The notes beneath the pieces were generated by a model. It searched no databases. It saw only the letters and a program-made list of their open reading frames with translations, and was not told where the DNA came from. The translations under genes were made by a program, and so were the position numbers. From a candidate division SR1 bacterium (GTDB lineage: Bacteria; Patescibacteriota; Gracilibacteria; Absconditabacterales; Absconditicoccaceae): DNA of 64,000 nt. Positions 53,980-63,708 of this stretch are shown one piece after another (position 1 is the stretch's first letter; every line of letters begins with the position of its first letter). The stretch covers positions 1 to 64,000 of the forward strand of contig JAPLUT010000008.1 of the NCBI GenBank assembly GCA_026397475.1. Direction: 5' to 3'.

Positions 53980-54000
53980 GCTTCGGTAAATAACCGAAGC
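53980..54000. terminator. Bidirectional terminator
   Basis: GCTTCGGT, loop AAATA, ACCGAAGC preceded by a run of seven A. It lies between the convergent PAP2 and FabH-like genes. Confidence 0.75.
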
Positions 54001-54026
54001 CCAATAGTAAATTCGAATTTTGGAAA

Positions 54027-55103
54027 CTATGGCATGCGATACACCATGACATTGATATTCATGCCTGCGCCTACTGATGCGAAGACAATAACATCACCAC
54101 TTTTAATTTCATGTCCTGGTAAGTTATTCTTTACCAGAAGATCAAGAAGTGTCGGGATTGTGGCAACTGATGAGTTACCAAGATCCTGTATTGTCATAGG
54201 CATTATACCATAAGGAACCTCTTTTATCCCATATAACTTAGTGAGGTTCTCCAGAATAGCCGCATCCATCTTGCCGTTGGCTTGGTGGATTAATAGTTTG
54301 GTAACATCACCAAGAAATAATCCAGCTTTTTCCAGCGCCTCTTGTACAACAAGAGGAACAGCCTTTAATGCATACTTATAGACTCCCTGCCCATTCATTT
54401 TGATAAACAAGTCGTCATTATGATAGAAGGGGTTATAAGATTTGCCCATAGTGAGCATATTTGCATAGTCTGCATCTGTTCTTGCTGCTGTTGACAAGAT
54501 GCCAACATTTTTGCTGGTGTTGGCGGCTGCTTGAATTATAGTAGCTCCAGCTCCGTCACTAAAAATCATCGAGTCACGATCATGCGGATCACAGACCCTT
54601 GAGAGAGTTTCTGTTCCGACAACCAGTACCGTTTTTGCATTTTCTGACTGAATTAATGCGTCTGCAACAATCATTCCTTGTAACCATCCTGGGCATCCGA
54701 AGATAAGATCGAATGCGACCATGCTCGGATTTTTAATCCCAAGTTTGTTTTTGATTCTAGCCGCTATTGACGGCACAAAATCTGGATTGGTATTGTTAAA
54801 AGCAACGTCTCCAAAGTTAGTCGCTACAATAATATAATCAATGCTTTCTAGGTTTATCCCAGAAGATTCGATAGCTATTTTTGCAGCAAAGTAGCCGATG
54901 TCAGAAGCAACTTCATTCTCATCAACATATCTTCTTTCATTGATTTCAGTTATTTTCTGAAATGTTGTGATTATTTCTTCTATGGGTTTATTTGATAAAA
55001 CACCATTAGATTCATAAAAACTATGCCCCAGAAAATAGCTGTTTGGAATGATTTTTTTAGGTAGGTATGATCCTGTCCCTACAATAATTGTGTTTTTTTC
55101 CAT
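54027..55103 (-). CDS. FabH-like 3-oxoacyl-ACP synthase III family protein
   Basis: A 358-aa thiolase-fold enzyme (366 aa if ATG 55125-55127 is used). The catalytic triad is complete: Cys in FGCPGWLQG, His in LLIHQANGKM and Asn in LGNSSVATIP. FSDGAGATII is the usual block before it. It condenses an acyl or acetyl thioester with a malonyl-type unit in lipid or secondary-metabolite synthesis. No in-frame TGA occurs among 28 Gly codons, unlike neighbouring genes, so it may be a recent acquisition from a standard-code bacterium. No other fatty acid gene is in the window. Confidence 0.88.
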   Translation of the reverse strand: MEKNTIIVGTGSYLPKKIIPNSYFLGHSFYESNGVLSNKPIEEIITTFQKITEINERRYVDENEVASDIGYFAAKIAIESSGINLESIDYIIVATNFGDVAFNNTNPDFVPSIAARIKNKLGIKNPSMVAFDLIFGCPGWLQGMIVADALIQSENAKTVLVVGTETLSRVCDPHDRDSMIFSDGAGATIIQAAANTSKNVGILSTAARTDADYANMLTMGKSYNPFYHNDDLFIKMNGQGVYKYALKAVPLVVQEALEKAGLFLGDVTKLLIHQANGKMDAAILENLTKLYGIKEVPYGIMPMTIQDLGNSSVATIPTLLDLLVKNNLPGHEIKSGDVIVFASVGAGMNINVMVYRMP

Positions 55104-55316
55104 AATATATCTTTTTGTTTGAAACATTAGTATAGATGTTACAAGACAAAAGTCAAGTAAGATTTTTCCATAGAAATCATCAAGGAAATCCTTATAAAAT
55201 TAATGAATAATTAATGATGACTAATGAATAATCCCTCGGGACAAGTGTTGATATTTATTTTTATACATATATTTCCTACATTCTTCGTTTTTCGCTTTTC
55301 ATTTCTCATTACATTC

Positions 55317-56432
55317 ATGAATTTTTCAATCACCTGCGCTGCAGGGCTAGAATCTATACTCAAAAAAGAAATAGAAATCGCTGGATACAAGGTGCTTGGT
55401 TCTTGACCAACACGCGTACGTTTCCAGGGAGAACTTTCTGCGATCGCCAAAATGAATCTCCGAAGTAGAGTCTGAAATAAAATATTTATTGAACTTGAAC
55501 AACATACAGCCTCAGACTTCAACCAGCTTTTTGATCTCGTACAAAAGATAGATTGGAAATTATATGTTCAAGGAAATCCCATTATCGTCAATGCTATTAC
55601 AAAACAATCTCTCCTTACAAGCACGCCTACCATCCAAAGTATTACGAAAAAATCTATCGTTAAAAAACTTCTTGACGGCAAAGAATGACAATTGCCGGAA
55701 GATCATAGCAAGCAAACGATAGAGGTTCTTGTCTATATAGAACGCGATATGTGTTGGATACTTCTCAATACTACCGGAGAATCGCTTCACAAAAGAGGAT
55801 ACAAAAAAGCTACCGGAGAAGCACCAATAAATGAATCATTGGCTGCAGGATTATTGCTTTTATCAGGTTGGAAATTTAGTGAACCGCTCTACGATTTTTT
55901 TTGCGGAAGTGGAACTATAGCTATCGAGGCTGCATTACTTGCCAAAAATATCGCGCCAGGGATGTTCCGTAGATTTGCTTTTGAAAACTTTCCTCGATAT
56001 GATGAAGAGCTCTTATATCTAGAAATCGAGGCTGCAAAAAATAAGGTGATAATCAATAAGTGACATACCATTATCGCATCAGATATTGATCCAAGAATGA
56101 TTGCTATGGCAAAAGAAAATGCTAAAAACGCAGGAGTAGAAGAATATATTACCTTCATAGAAAAAGATATTTCTGAGTATATCAATGATTCGGAATTAGT
56201 CTGAACGATGGTCTCCAACCCACCATATGGACTCAGAATGAATGCTTATGATTTAGAAAAACTCTATCATACCATTACAGAATTATTTATAAAACATCCA
56301 AAATTACACGGAGGAATAATTACTTCTTACGAAAAATTCAATCCTGAAAATGGAGAATGAACGCGAAAAAAATCAGTATTTTTTAATGGAGGGGAAAGGT
56401 GTTTGTTTTATAAGAAGACCTTGTTGAAATAG
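55317..56432 (+). CDS. THUMP-domain RNA guanine-N2-methyltransferase, RlmL/Trm14-like
   Basis: A 371-aa class I methyltransferase. The N-terminal part is a ferredoxin-like/THUMP region (NFSITCAAGLESILKKEIEI). The catalytic domain has LYDFFCGSGTIAIEAALLAK (SAM motif I), SDIDPRMIAMAKENAKNAG and MVSNPPYGLRM (NPPY, for an exocyclic amino group). It most resembles the UPF0020 half of RlmL. It acts on rRNA or tRNA. TGA glycines join five ORF fragments. An upstream ORF extension to 55224 is hydrophobic and not conserved. Confidence 0.87.
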
Positions 56433-56435
56433 GCA

Positions 56436-56480
56436 AAACCACCCCAACCCTCGGTTGATAAAGGGAGGTATGGAGCGATT
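56436..56480. repeat. Short repeat-like segment before rlmN
   Basis: AAAACCACCCCAACCCTCGG and TTGATAAAGGGAGGTATGG contain CCCTC/GAGGG-like arms of the style of the palindromic repeats at 7676 and 50506, probably a degenerate copy. The 93-base gap has no gene. Confidence 0.4.
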
Positions 56481-56525
56481 TGCTAAAATAAATTAAAATT
56501 ATTTACCATTCAATATTCAAATCAA

Positions 56526-57638
56526 ATGACAAAAACATCAATTCTCGATACGGGAAAATTGCAAGATTTCGCAAAGGAACGTAAGCTTCAGCCCTTCAGA
56601 GTCAAACAAATTTATCAAGAAATATTCAAAAATCAGAATATAGATTTTGCTGATATGACGACATTATCAAAAGATCTAAGAGATGATTTAGAAAAAGATT
56701 TTTCTGTCGTTACGCTCAAAGCAGATAAAATAATAGAAGATAAATTTACTACAAAAATCTGATTTCAAACTCAGGATGGTTGTATGATTGAGGCGGTTAT
56801 CATTTATCACTGGCAGAATGAAAAACACAATATAAATGATCAGGAAAAACTTAATAGAATAACTCTCTGTATTTCATCACAAGTCGGATGTGCTATGGGA
56901 TGTATATTTTGTGTAACCGGAAAACTAGGTTTCAAGAGGAATCTTACGCGAGACGAAATGGTTTCTCAAATATTGTTCGCCAATAATTTCATCAAAAAAA
57001 AACTTTGAAAACAAGAAGACGGAAGTTTGCATGGTGTGAGAAACATCGTTTTTATGTGAATGGGTGAGCCTTTACTCAATTACGACAATGTAAAAAAATC
57101 TATAGAAATTATGCTCAGACAGGAAGCTGGATTTTCTCTATCTAAAAGACATATAACGATATCGACCTGTGGAATTGTTCCAGGAATAAGAAAACTTATC
57201 AAGGATGGAATTACTGTAAAACTTGCTATTTCGCTTCATGCGCCTAATCAAGTCTTGCGTGATAAACTTATGCCCATTGCTAAGGCATACCCTCTTGATG
57301 AACTTACAAAGGTCATCGGAGAATATGTAAAAGCTACAGACAATAGAGTGTTCTACGAGTATATTATGATCAGAAATATGACAGATACGCCAGAGGTAGC
57401 TAGACAATTAGTTACGCTATTAAGAAAAAAACTTGCCCACGTAAATTTGATTCCTTACAATACAAATCCTGCTATCCAGTTAGAGGAAAGCGATGTTAAA
57501 ACAATACAGAATTTCAAAAGAATATTAGAAGAAGGTGGGCTTACCGTAACCGTAAGAGATAATATGGGAAGGAAAATGAAATGAGCCTGTGGTCAGCTGG
57601 GATATGAGAAGATAATGAAAGATAAAGAAGAAGAATAA
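56526..57638 (+). CDS. rlmN: Dual-specificity RNA methyltransferase RlmN
   Basis: A 370-aa radical SAM enzyme that makes 2-methyladenosine in 23S rRNA and tRNA. The cluster-binding motif is SQVGCAMGCIFCVTGKLGF (CxxxCxFC). IVFMGMGEPLLNYDNV is the SAM-binding loop with a TGA glycine, and HITISTCGIVPGIRKL and KLAISLHAPN follow. The C-terminal Cys is in MKGACGQLGYE. Length is normal. Confidence 0.94.
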
Positions 57639-57643
57639 TTTAC

Positions 57644-57671
57644 TTGCTTTTTGTTAGGATTTAGGTATAGT
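57644..57671 (+). promoter_or_regulatory. Promoter of the putative small RNA
   Basis: TTGCTT, 16 bases, TATAGT. It starts six bases after the rlmN stop and precedes a highly structured, non-coding segment. Confidence 0.6.
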
Positions 57672-57676
57672 ATATG

Positions 57677-57779
57677 GGCTAACCTGTTTTCAGGTGAGGG
57701 AGAGAGCACTTTGCATCTTAATAAACATTTTGCCATGGATATTAAAGCATACAAAGCAAAGGGCTTCTCTCCCTTTTTT
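57677..57779 (+). ncRNA. Putative structured small RNA with its own promoter and terminator
   Basis: About 103 nt. A 5' hairpin ACCTG-TTTT-CAGGT is followed by one long interrupted stem: GGGAGAGA with TCTCTCCC, then GC with GC, CTTTGC with GCAAAG, and TTAATA with TATTAA around a 16-base loop. T6 follows the closing arm, as in a terminator. No ORF with a plausible start fills it. The overall shape is 6S-like, but I see no proof of identity. Confidence 0.6.
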
Positions 57780-57799
57780 CGTAATAAAAAAATTTTTCT

Positions 57800-59119
57800 C
57801 TATATCTTTTTGTCCCAATTATTTGATTTCTTATTTCTTTTAAATCAGTGCTTTAGGGCAAAGGTATCATAAATTTGTTTCGCAATATCCAAGGGTAAAT
57901 GTACCTTGTCCGTATAAATTTCTTCTTGTTTCTGTTCTTCTTCATTATAAGTAAGTTCTTTTTGTTTTTCTCTAGTCCATTTATTATTTTCTCAGCTTTG
58001 GAGGATGATCTTTTTACATTGATATTTTTTTGCCAGGAGGCTGAGAATCCCATACAAGGTTTCTTGTCGAGGAAGGGGTTGAAGTATCGGGTTTGTTTTT
58101 TGGTGAAGCATTCTTCCGTAGGTATCAAAATGTCCTATGTTAATAGCCTGTATTTGATGGATAAATATTGTATGAACATCTTGTAATGAAAAAGAAATAA
58201 CTGCTACGGGTTCTTTGTTATGAAACAATCCTATAGCTACCGGTCCATCCAAATAGACATCATAGTAACTTCCTGACCAGTCTTTGCTGAGGTCTGGACT
58301 CTTACGATCAACAACTTCCATACTTTTTTCTTTATGGTTGATAGTGTAGGTCTTTCTGGTAAAAGTACTCATGAAGCTTTCTCTTGATATATCGTTTCAT
58401 AGAGCATTAAGTTCTTTTCAATATCGAATTTCTTCTTTTCCTAGTTTATTATCATTGCGAGGGTAAAGGGCGCATAAGGTAAATCATTCTCCCATCTTGT
58501 GTTTCAGATAATTTTGTATTTCTTCAGATAAAATATCTTGGCCTAAGTTTTTCATCATCTCAAAAAACAGAAGTACGGCATCTATGGTTCCAGAGGTTTG
58601 ATGGAGTTGCCACTGCATAAGATCGCATTTTTTAAGAAGTTGAATGTTTTTTTCTGAACCGACAAATGAGCTATTCTTTAAAAAATCTAGAAGATCTTCT
58701 TTGCGTTTATCAGAGTAATGGTATCCGTGATTCCATATTCGAAACAGCATAGCGGTTCACAATTTTTTTTGGATAAAATCAAAGGAAAAAAGATTTAAAA
58801 ACATGTCCGCAATACATCTTTTCATGTGCTTAGAAAAAGATTCCAAGAAGCTGATGTTCGATTCTTTGGGAGGATTTTCTATAAAATAATTACAAATGTC
58901 TTCGGGATCCATAATGTTGTAATTGTATTCAGAAAGTTTTCCATATTTTTCTTTTTTTGCAACAATAAGGTCTTTGATTTGTTTAAAATCAATACGCGCA
59001 TTCGGTTTGTATTCTTGCTTAAATACTCTAGTTCGTAGTGCTTCCATAGACGAATTTCTTTTGTATCTGTTGGGAAGTTCTAAAAGACTATGGACGTCTT
59101 TATCTGCTGTATTCTTCAT
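57800..59119 (-). CDS. Unknown protein with GNAT-like C-terminal region
   Basis: A 439-aa protein. Two TGA glycines join what appear as three separate ORFs in one frame. The N-terminal 270 residues are helical and charged with no family recognised (MKNTADKDVHSLLELPNRYK at the start). Residues about 290-425 have a GNAT-like pattern: VAIGLFHNKEPVAVISFSLQ, QAINIGHFDTYGRMLHQ, LLAKKYQCKKIILQS and IYDTFALKHGFKRN. The start was set at ATG 59117-59119 because a terminator-like hairpin lies directly upstream; a GTG at 59191 is the alternative. Stop is TAG. Confidence 0.6.
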
Positions 59120-59123
59120 ATAA

Positions 59124-59176
59124 AAAAAGCCGATATAAATATACTCTACAAGTATATCCACATCAGCCGATTTTTG
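59124..59176 (-). terminator. Hairpin with U-tract directly before a start codon
   Basis: On the minus strand AAAAATCGGCTG.. pairs with ..ATATCGGCTTTTTTTAT around AGTATAT/ATATACT inner arms. It ends four bases before the ATG at 59117-59119. It could end an upstream transcript or act as an attenuator. Confidence 0.6.
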
Positions 59177-59223
59177 CAAATATTTATTCACTGTCCGTTA
59201 TTAGCTGTTCACTGTTAATTGAT

Positions 59224-59859
59224 CTATATCGTCCAAGATCAATGGACAATTCCGATAAGCTGTCGTTGTTTGTCTACTTCTTCAAATACTAGGGTAAGAC
59301 TTTTCCAGTCCATTCAACTGTACTTAGGGTCGAACCCTGAAAAATAAAACTCTACCCATTGTTTGTGAACATATACTTGAGCAAGATTGTTCAAAGTATT
59401 TCCTCTTTGTATTGTTTGATTATACAAGATCTCTGGAGCATGCATATAGTCTGCATCACGTACAAATTTTTGAAAGTATTGTCCTATTCATAGGTCGATA
59501 GGCTTGCCTGATCCATCATAACTTCCCCAGAGATAAGACCTAGAGATTGTTGCTGCATTCATTACTTCAGCGGTACTTAGAACAATATCTGTTCATGTAT
59601 TTACGTGTTCATAGGGAGAAAAACGGAGTCACTGCTCTCATACAAATTGTGCAAGAGTCGTGAAGTCTTCATTTTTTAATGCTAGCAGAACACTATGTAT
59701 AGCCCCACTAAGATCGCTGTGATCTCCTACTCATGAACTTGTTCAGCAGACAACACCTCATGAAGTAATAGGACAAATATTTGATGGTGTTTGCTTGCTG
59801 CAGCCGGATATTAAAAATAATGCTCCCAACAAGGCAGCTATTCCATAGAGTTTTTTCAT
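59224..59859 (-). CDS. Lipoprotein of unknown function
   Basis: A 211-aa exported lipoprotein: MKKLYGIAALLGALFLISGC with the lipobox ISGC. The mature protein includes a SGAIHSVLLALKNEDFTTLA helix, a YEHVNTGTDIVLSTAEVM segment and a C-terminal VEFYFSGFDPKYSGMDW and LTLVFEEVDKQRQLIGIVH. The layout resembles small periplasmic domains with NTF2-like or DUF-type folds, but no family is certain. Several TGA glycines. Stop is TAG. Confidence 0.75.
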
Positions 59860-59881
59860 AAGCTATTAGAGATAAATAAAA

Positions 59882-60145
59882 TTATTTCATATTGTTTTTA
59901 AAATACCCTGTCAATCGTGTAATAACAAATCAGGCCACGAAACCATCAATAAATCCTCGTAAAATTCATACAATCGCACCAAAGAAATTTGCTTTATATC
60001 AGATATAAAACGTACTCATGAAGCTGACAAAAATTTTACAATATCAGAACCATGATGCTACAAGAGCACATAAGAACAACGCAATTCCGAAATAAATTCC
60101 CACTGCTAAACCTACTGCTACGGGAGCTTTGAGATCTGTTTTCAT
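59882..60145 (-). CDS. Small Gly-rich membrane protein
   Basis: An 87-aa protein with two hydrophobic segments: VAVGLAVGIYFGIALFLCAL and FFGAIVGILRGFIDGFVAGF, rich in spaced Gly, four of them TGA. It overlaps the start region of a plus-strand ORF that I do not accept as coding. It resembles small holin-like proteins in size only. Stop is TAA. Confidence 0.7.
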
Positions 60146-60287
60146 GGAAAGAAATACGTTAAAGTATAAAATAACTTACGAGTTGGTTATATCCATTATA
60201 TCACGTATTACAAAAGATATTGTTGGATTGAAAGTGATGAGATATTTGCTATATATACATTGTTTTTATACACTTACCAATCATAGA

Positions 60288-60815
60288 ATGGCACAAGGTA
60301 TATCAGGACTTCTTTCTCCACAAAGAATTTTATGACTGCGTATAAGTACAACCATTCAAACAATTTTTTTTCTGATTCTTCTTTTCTTCATTCCCTTTCT
60401 TCTTGGCGGACCACAACTTTTGGTAGGGAGTCTGGTTAATCTTTTGCTTATTATTATCGCTTTAAAATATAAAAACTATCTTGCAATAGTCCCGATGCTT
60501 ATGCTTCCGAGTATCGCGACATCACTCAGAGGAATGGTATTCTGACCCTTCACGATATTCATCGTCTACATGATGCCAGCGATTTGGATAGGAAATTTTA
60601 TCCTCATATATGCTATTCAGCACATCAAAAATCAACGAATATCAATGCTTGTTTGATGAGTACTCAAAACTATATTTCTTTTTATCGTCGCGTATATTCT
60701 TGTTCAGCTATGAATTTTGCCAACGATATTTCTCAAGGCAATGGGCATATTTCAGCTTGTTACCGTTATGATCGCAGGAGTAGTCGCGCTTGGTTTTATT
60801 AAGGTATCTAAATAA
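60288..60815 (+). CDS. Integral membrane protein
   Basis: A 175-aa protein with about five membrane segments, starting MAQGISGLLSPQRILGLRIS. The Gly/Pro-rich loops LLGGPQLLVGSLVNLLLIII and SIATSLRGMVFGPFTIF resemble small S-component-like transporters of ECF systems, but I cannot assign a substrate. The start at 60288 was chosen over upstream in-frame ATGs because TTGAAA and TATATA with a 16-base gap lie just before it. Its TAA overlaps the ATG of the next gene. Confidence 0.7.
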
Positions 60816-61237
60816 TGGGACAAAAAACGTATAGGTTTCTTTTTTGGTTTCCGAGGATAGTCGGGATTATTTTCATTGCATGTATTAGTATATTCGCCCT
60901 AGATATTTTTTGACAATGATATACATTTCGACAAACCGTAGTCGGATTATTTATGCATCTGATTCCTTCATGGATTCTAATAATAATTATGATTCTTAGC
61001 TGGAGAAAATATCCTCTAGTCTGAGCTATCGCATTTACAGCATTCTGATTGTGGTACGCCACAATCAATATCGCGAATTTCTTTCTCGCTCTTAGGGCTG
61101 GAGAAGTTGCTCCTTATCACTACCTTACTTGGCCTATGATTATCACGGTTCCCTCATTGGGTATCGGCCTCATGTTCTTTTTATGTCGACGCGTGAAGAA
61201 GAATCCTGCTTATAATATATTTTATAAAAATAAATAA
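60815..61237 (+). CDS. Four-helix membrane protein
   Basis: A 140-aa protein whose ATG overlaps the TAA of the preceding gene, so translation is probably coupled. It has four hydrophobic segments with a PRIVGIIFIACISIFALDIF first helix, a Trp-rich LIPSWILIIIMILSWRKYPL region and a basic end RRVKKNPAYNIFYKNK. The pattern is common in hypothetical bacterial membrane proteins. Function unknown. Confidence 0.75.
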
Positions 61238-61257
61238 TTTTCTTAAAAAAATAGGTA

Positions 61258-61285
61258 TTGACATTTATATTTAAAAAGATATAGT
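61258..61285 (+). promoter_or_regulatory. Promoter of the lipoprotein gene at 61325
   Basis: TTGACA, 16 bases, TATAGT. The ATG lies 40 bases after the -10 element. Confidence 0.75.
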
Positions 61286-61324
61286 ATTGTCTGAAAAAAC
61301 AGATTTTATACTATAGAAAAACAT

Positions 61325-62619
61325 ATGAGATCAAAATATCTACAATGAATAGATAGCTTTCCTGCAGTAAAGGGGACTGTCGCAACTGCGATGCTTTTTT
61401 TCGCATTATCAAGTTGTTCTCCAGAAAAAAAAGATGACCTACAAGAGTATATAGATAGTCTTAATGTGTCATCACAACAAGATAGTATAAAAATTTTTAA
61501 AGAAATAGAAAAAGATAATGCATACCGAAAAAAAAGTATGGCATGGCGAGATTCAATAAGTAAAAAACATACTGAAGAAAGACATAATGATCGAATAGAA
61601 AAAAGTAGAAAAGTTTCTGATTTAAGATTCCCTACATTTAAAGATCCCAAGATTGCTCAAGTAGAAAAGCACGAGTATATAGAAAATTGAACGATTATAT
61701 CACTTACGAATTTCATTGGAAAGTTACAAAAAGAGGTGTCGATGTGAAAAAAGTTCTTACTTGAGGGTTCTCCTGAGCATTTATTATTCAAAGACTCTCT
61801 CTTTTTATTCTCAGTATTTAGTGAGAAAGATGGCCGATGAAGTAGGGTAAATAAAAATATGGATAAAAATCATTTTGATCATTGAACGCCACCTTTAGAT
61901 GCAACAGAAGAAAAAAAATTATATAATTATTTTTTGACGTATATAGAAGAAGGGGTAAAGGGAAAGAAAAATAAACGAGAATCAGATATTCGAAACATGG
62001 TTATCAAAAAGGAAGAAAGGGGGGGGTAACCTTATACTACACCGATATAGACAAAAGGGAACCAGGCGTTTTTGCTAAGCATCCTTCTATTCAACCAACA
62101 GGATATCGATATATTTGGATGCGAATTGCGCCCTACCAAACTGCAGATATGTATAAATTAGACTATAAACAGCCTTTGCAAAATATTACCACAATTTCTC
62201 AAGAAACCTTTTCTGACTACTGAATATGTGAGCCTAAAGACATGTCTTATATATTGAAAACCATCAACACAGGAATTCCATTTTCTGAAGACAGTATTTC
62301 CGTTGATAATCAGAAATCGATAGATACTTTAAAATATACACAATATTATAAAATCAAAAAAAATGGCGAAACTCTTTTGCAGATCCAAGATTATAGTACG
62401 CCAGATAATGATCAGGTAAAGATAAATGGCGAAGGATATACAATTTCCAATACTCCAATACATATTGATCTTAGTACTCTTGTCTGAAATAAAGTAATAG
62501 TTGAAATAATAAATGAAGGGACTATGCCACCAAACACACTTCTTCTTAGGCTTTGAACATACAAGAAAAGGCTTGAAGGAAAAAAATGAGAAATCATCGT
62601 CTTAGAATTTGAAGAATAA
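61325..62619 (+). CDS. Lipoprotein gene interrupted at a G8 tract
   Basis: The first frame runs from ATG 61325 to TAA 62027-62029 (234 aa), beginning MRSKYLQGIDSFPAVKGTVA and TAMLFFALSSCSPEKK with a lipobox-like ALSSC. A second open frame continues from the end of the G tract (GTA ACC TTA) to TAA 62617-62619, with about 197 more codons including TIDL-type strands and RLGTYKKRLEGKKGEIIVLE. One extra G (nine instead of eight) would join them into one protein of about 431 aa. I cannot tell if this is phase variation, a real frameshift or an assembly error. Function unknown. Confidence 0.7.
62019..62026 (+). repeat. Homopolymer of eight G
   Basis: GGGGGGGG directly before the stop TAA in an AT-rich gene. 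Insertion or loss of single G residues switches between a 234-aa product and a longer one. It is a typical slippage-prone tract. Confidence 0.9.
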
Positions 62620-62716
62620 CAATAAATAATCAGATATTGCTAATATAATATTTAGTTGATTTTAGAAGATAAGAAATGTACATATAGGCGTATATTTTAT
62701 CTTCTATTTTTTATTT

Positions 62717-63568
62717 ATGAAAAAAGTTTCTAAAAAAAAAGTAGTAATCAAGAAAGCGGTAGCTACAAAAAAAACTGTTACCAAGACTAATAGTTCATGG
62801 CTTGGGTTGTTGTCTGTAGGGAATGTTTTATGACTTATCGCTGTACTTGTAGTCAACTACCTAGCGGTATCGATACCTATTGGAGGTATCAGTACATGAG
62901 CATTGTCTGATTTATATCCAAATCTTTTCGTTCCAGCAGCGCTTACATTTTCAATATGGGGACTTATTTATCTTTTATTAATTGCATTTGTAATACGACA
63001 ACTGGTTGATTTTTACAAAAGAAAAAGTACGGGCATCACAAAGAAAATAGGCATCTGGTTCTTGCTTTCTTGTGCGGCTAACGTCTGACGAATGTTCGCA
63101 TGGCAGTATCAACAATTAGTGCTATCTTTGCTTGTTATTGTTTTCTTTTTGATAACATTGATCGTTATAGCAAAGAGGATAGAAATAGGAAAAAAAATAT
63201 GAAGTTTGTGAGATAAATATCTTGTGCAAGTGCCTTTCAGTATCTATCTTGGACGACTTTGTGTGGCAACAATAGCAAACGCTACGGCCTTATTGGTTCA
63301 TTTCTGATGGGGTATGTGGGGTATGTCTGATATTTTTTGGACAAACCTTATGATTGTTATCGCTGCAGTATTGGCACTTCTAAGCATAAAGAAAACATAT
63401 AATATTATGTTTGCTCTAGTCGTAGTTTGGGCATTCATAGGTATAATTATAAAGAGAGTGGCTGTTGATCCTGTATATGCACATAGCATTATTTGGACAT
63501 TATGAAGTTGTATCACAATCATCGCTTACAGTATATGAGCCAACTTTGAGCAACGAAAAAAAAACTAA
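62717..63568 (+). CDS. TspO/MBR-like membrane protein
   Basis: A 283-aa protein with a Lys-rich leader (MKKVSKKKVVIKKAVATKKT) and about eight hydrophobic segments. LVVNYLAVSIPIGGISTG, then ALSDLYPNLFVPAALTFSIW and GLIYLLL, match the N-terminal block of TspO-related tryptophan-rich sensory proteins. It is longer than TspO itself. Many Gly codons are TGA. Ligand and role are unknown. Positions 62620-62716 hold no feature I can name. Confidence 0.6.
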
Positions 63569-63628
63569 ATAGAGTATTAAAATAAAATTAACATTTCTAG
63601 AGTTCGAGATTATCTTCTTATTGTTTTG

Positions 63629-63656
63629 TTGATTTTGCTCTCTTGATAGATATAAT
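63629..63656 (+). promoter_or_regulatory. Promoter of the last lipoprotein gene
   Basis: TTGATT, 16 bases, TATAAT. The ATG at 63709 follows 53 bases later. Confidence 0.6.
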
Positions 63657-63708
63657 CAACATCCTTTGAAAAAAAGGAAAAAGATCTTTATATTATTAAT
63701 AGTTACTT

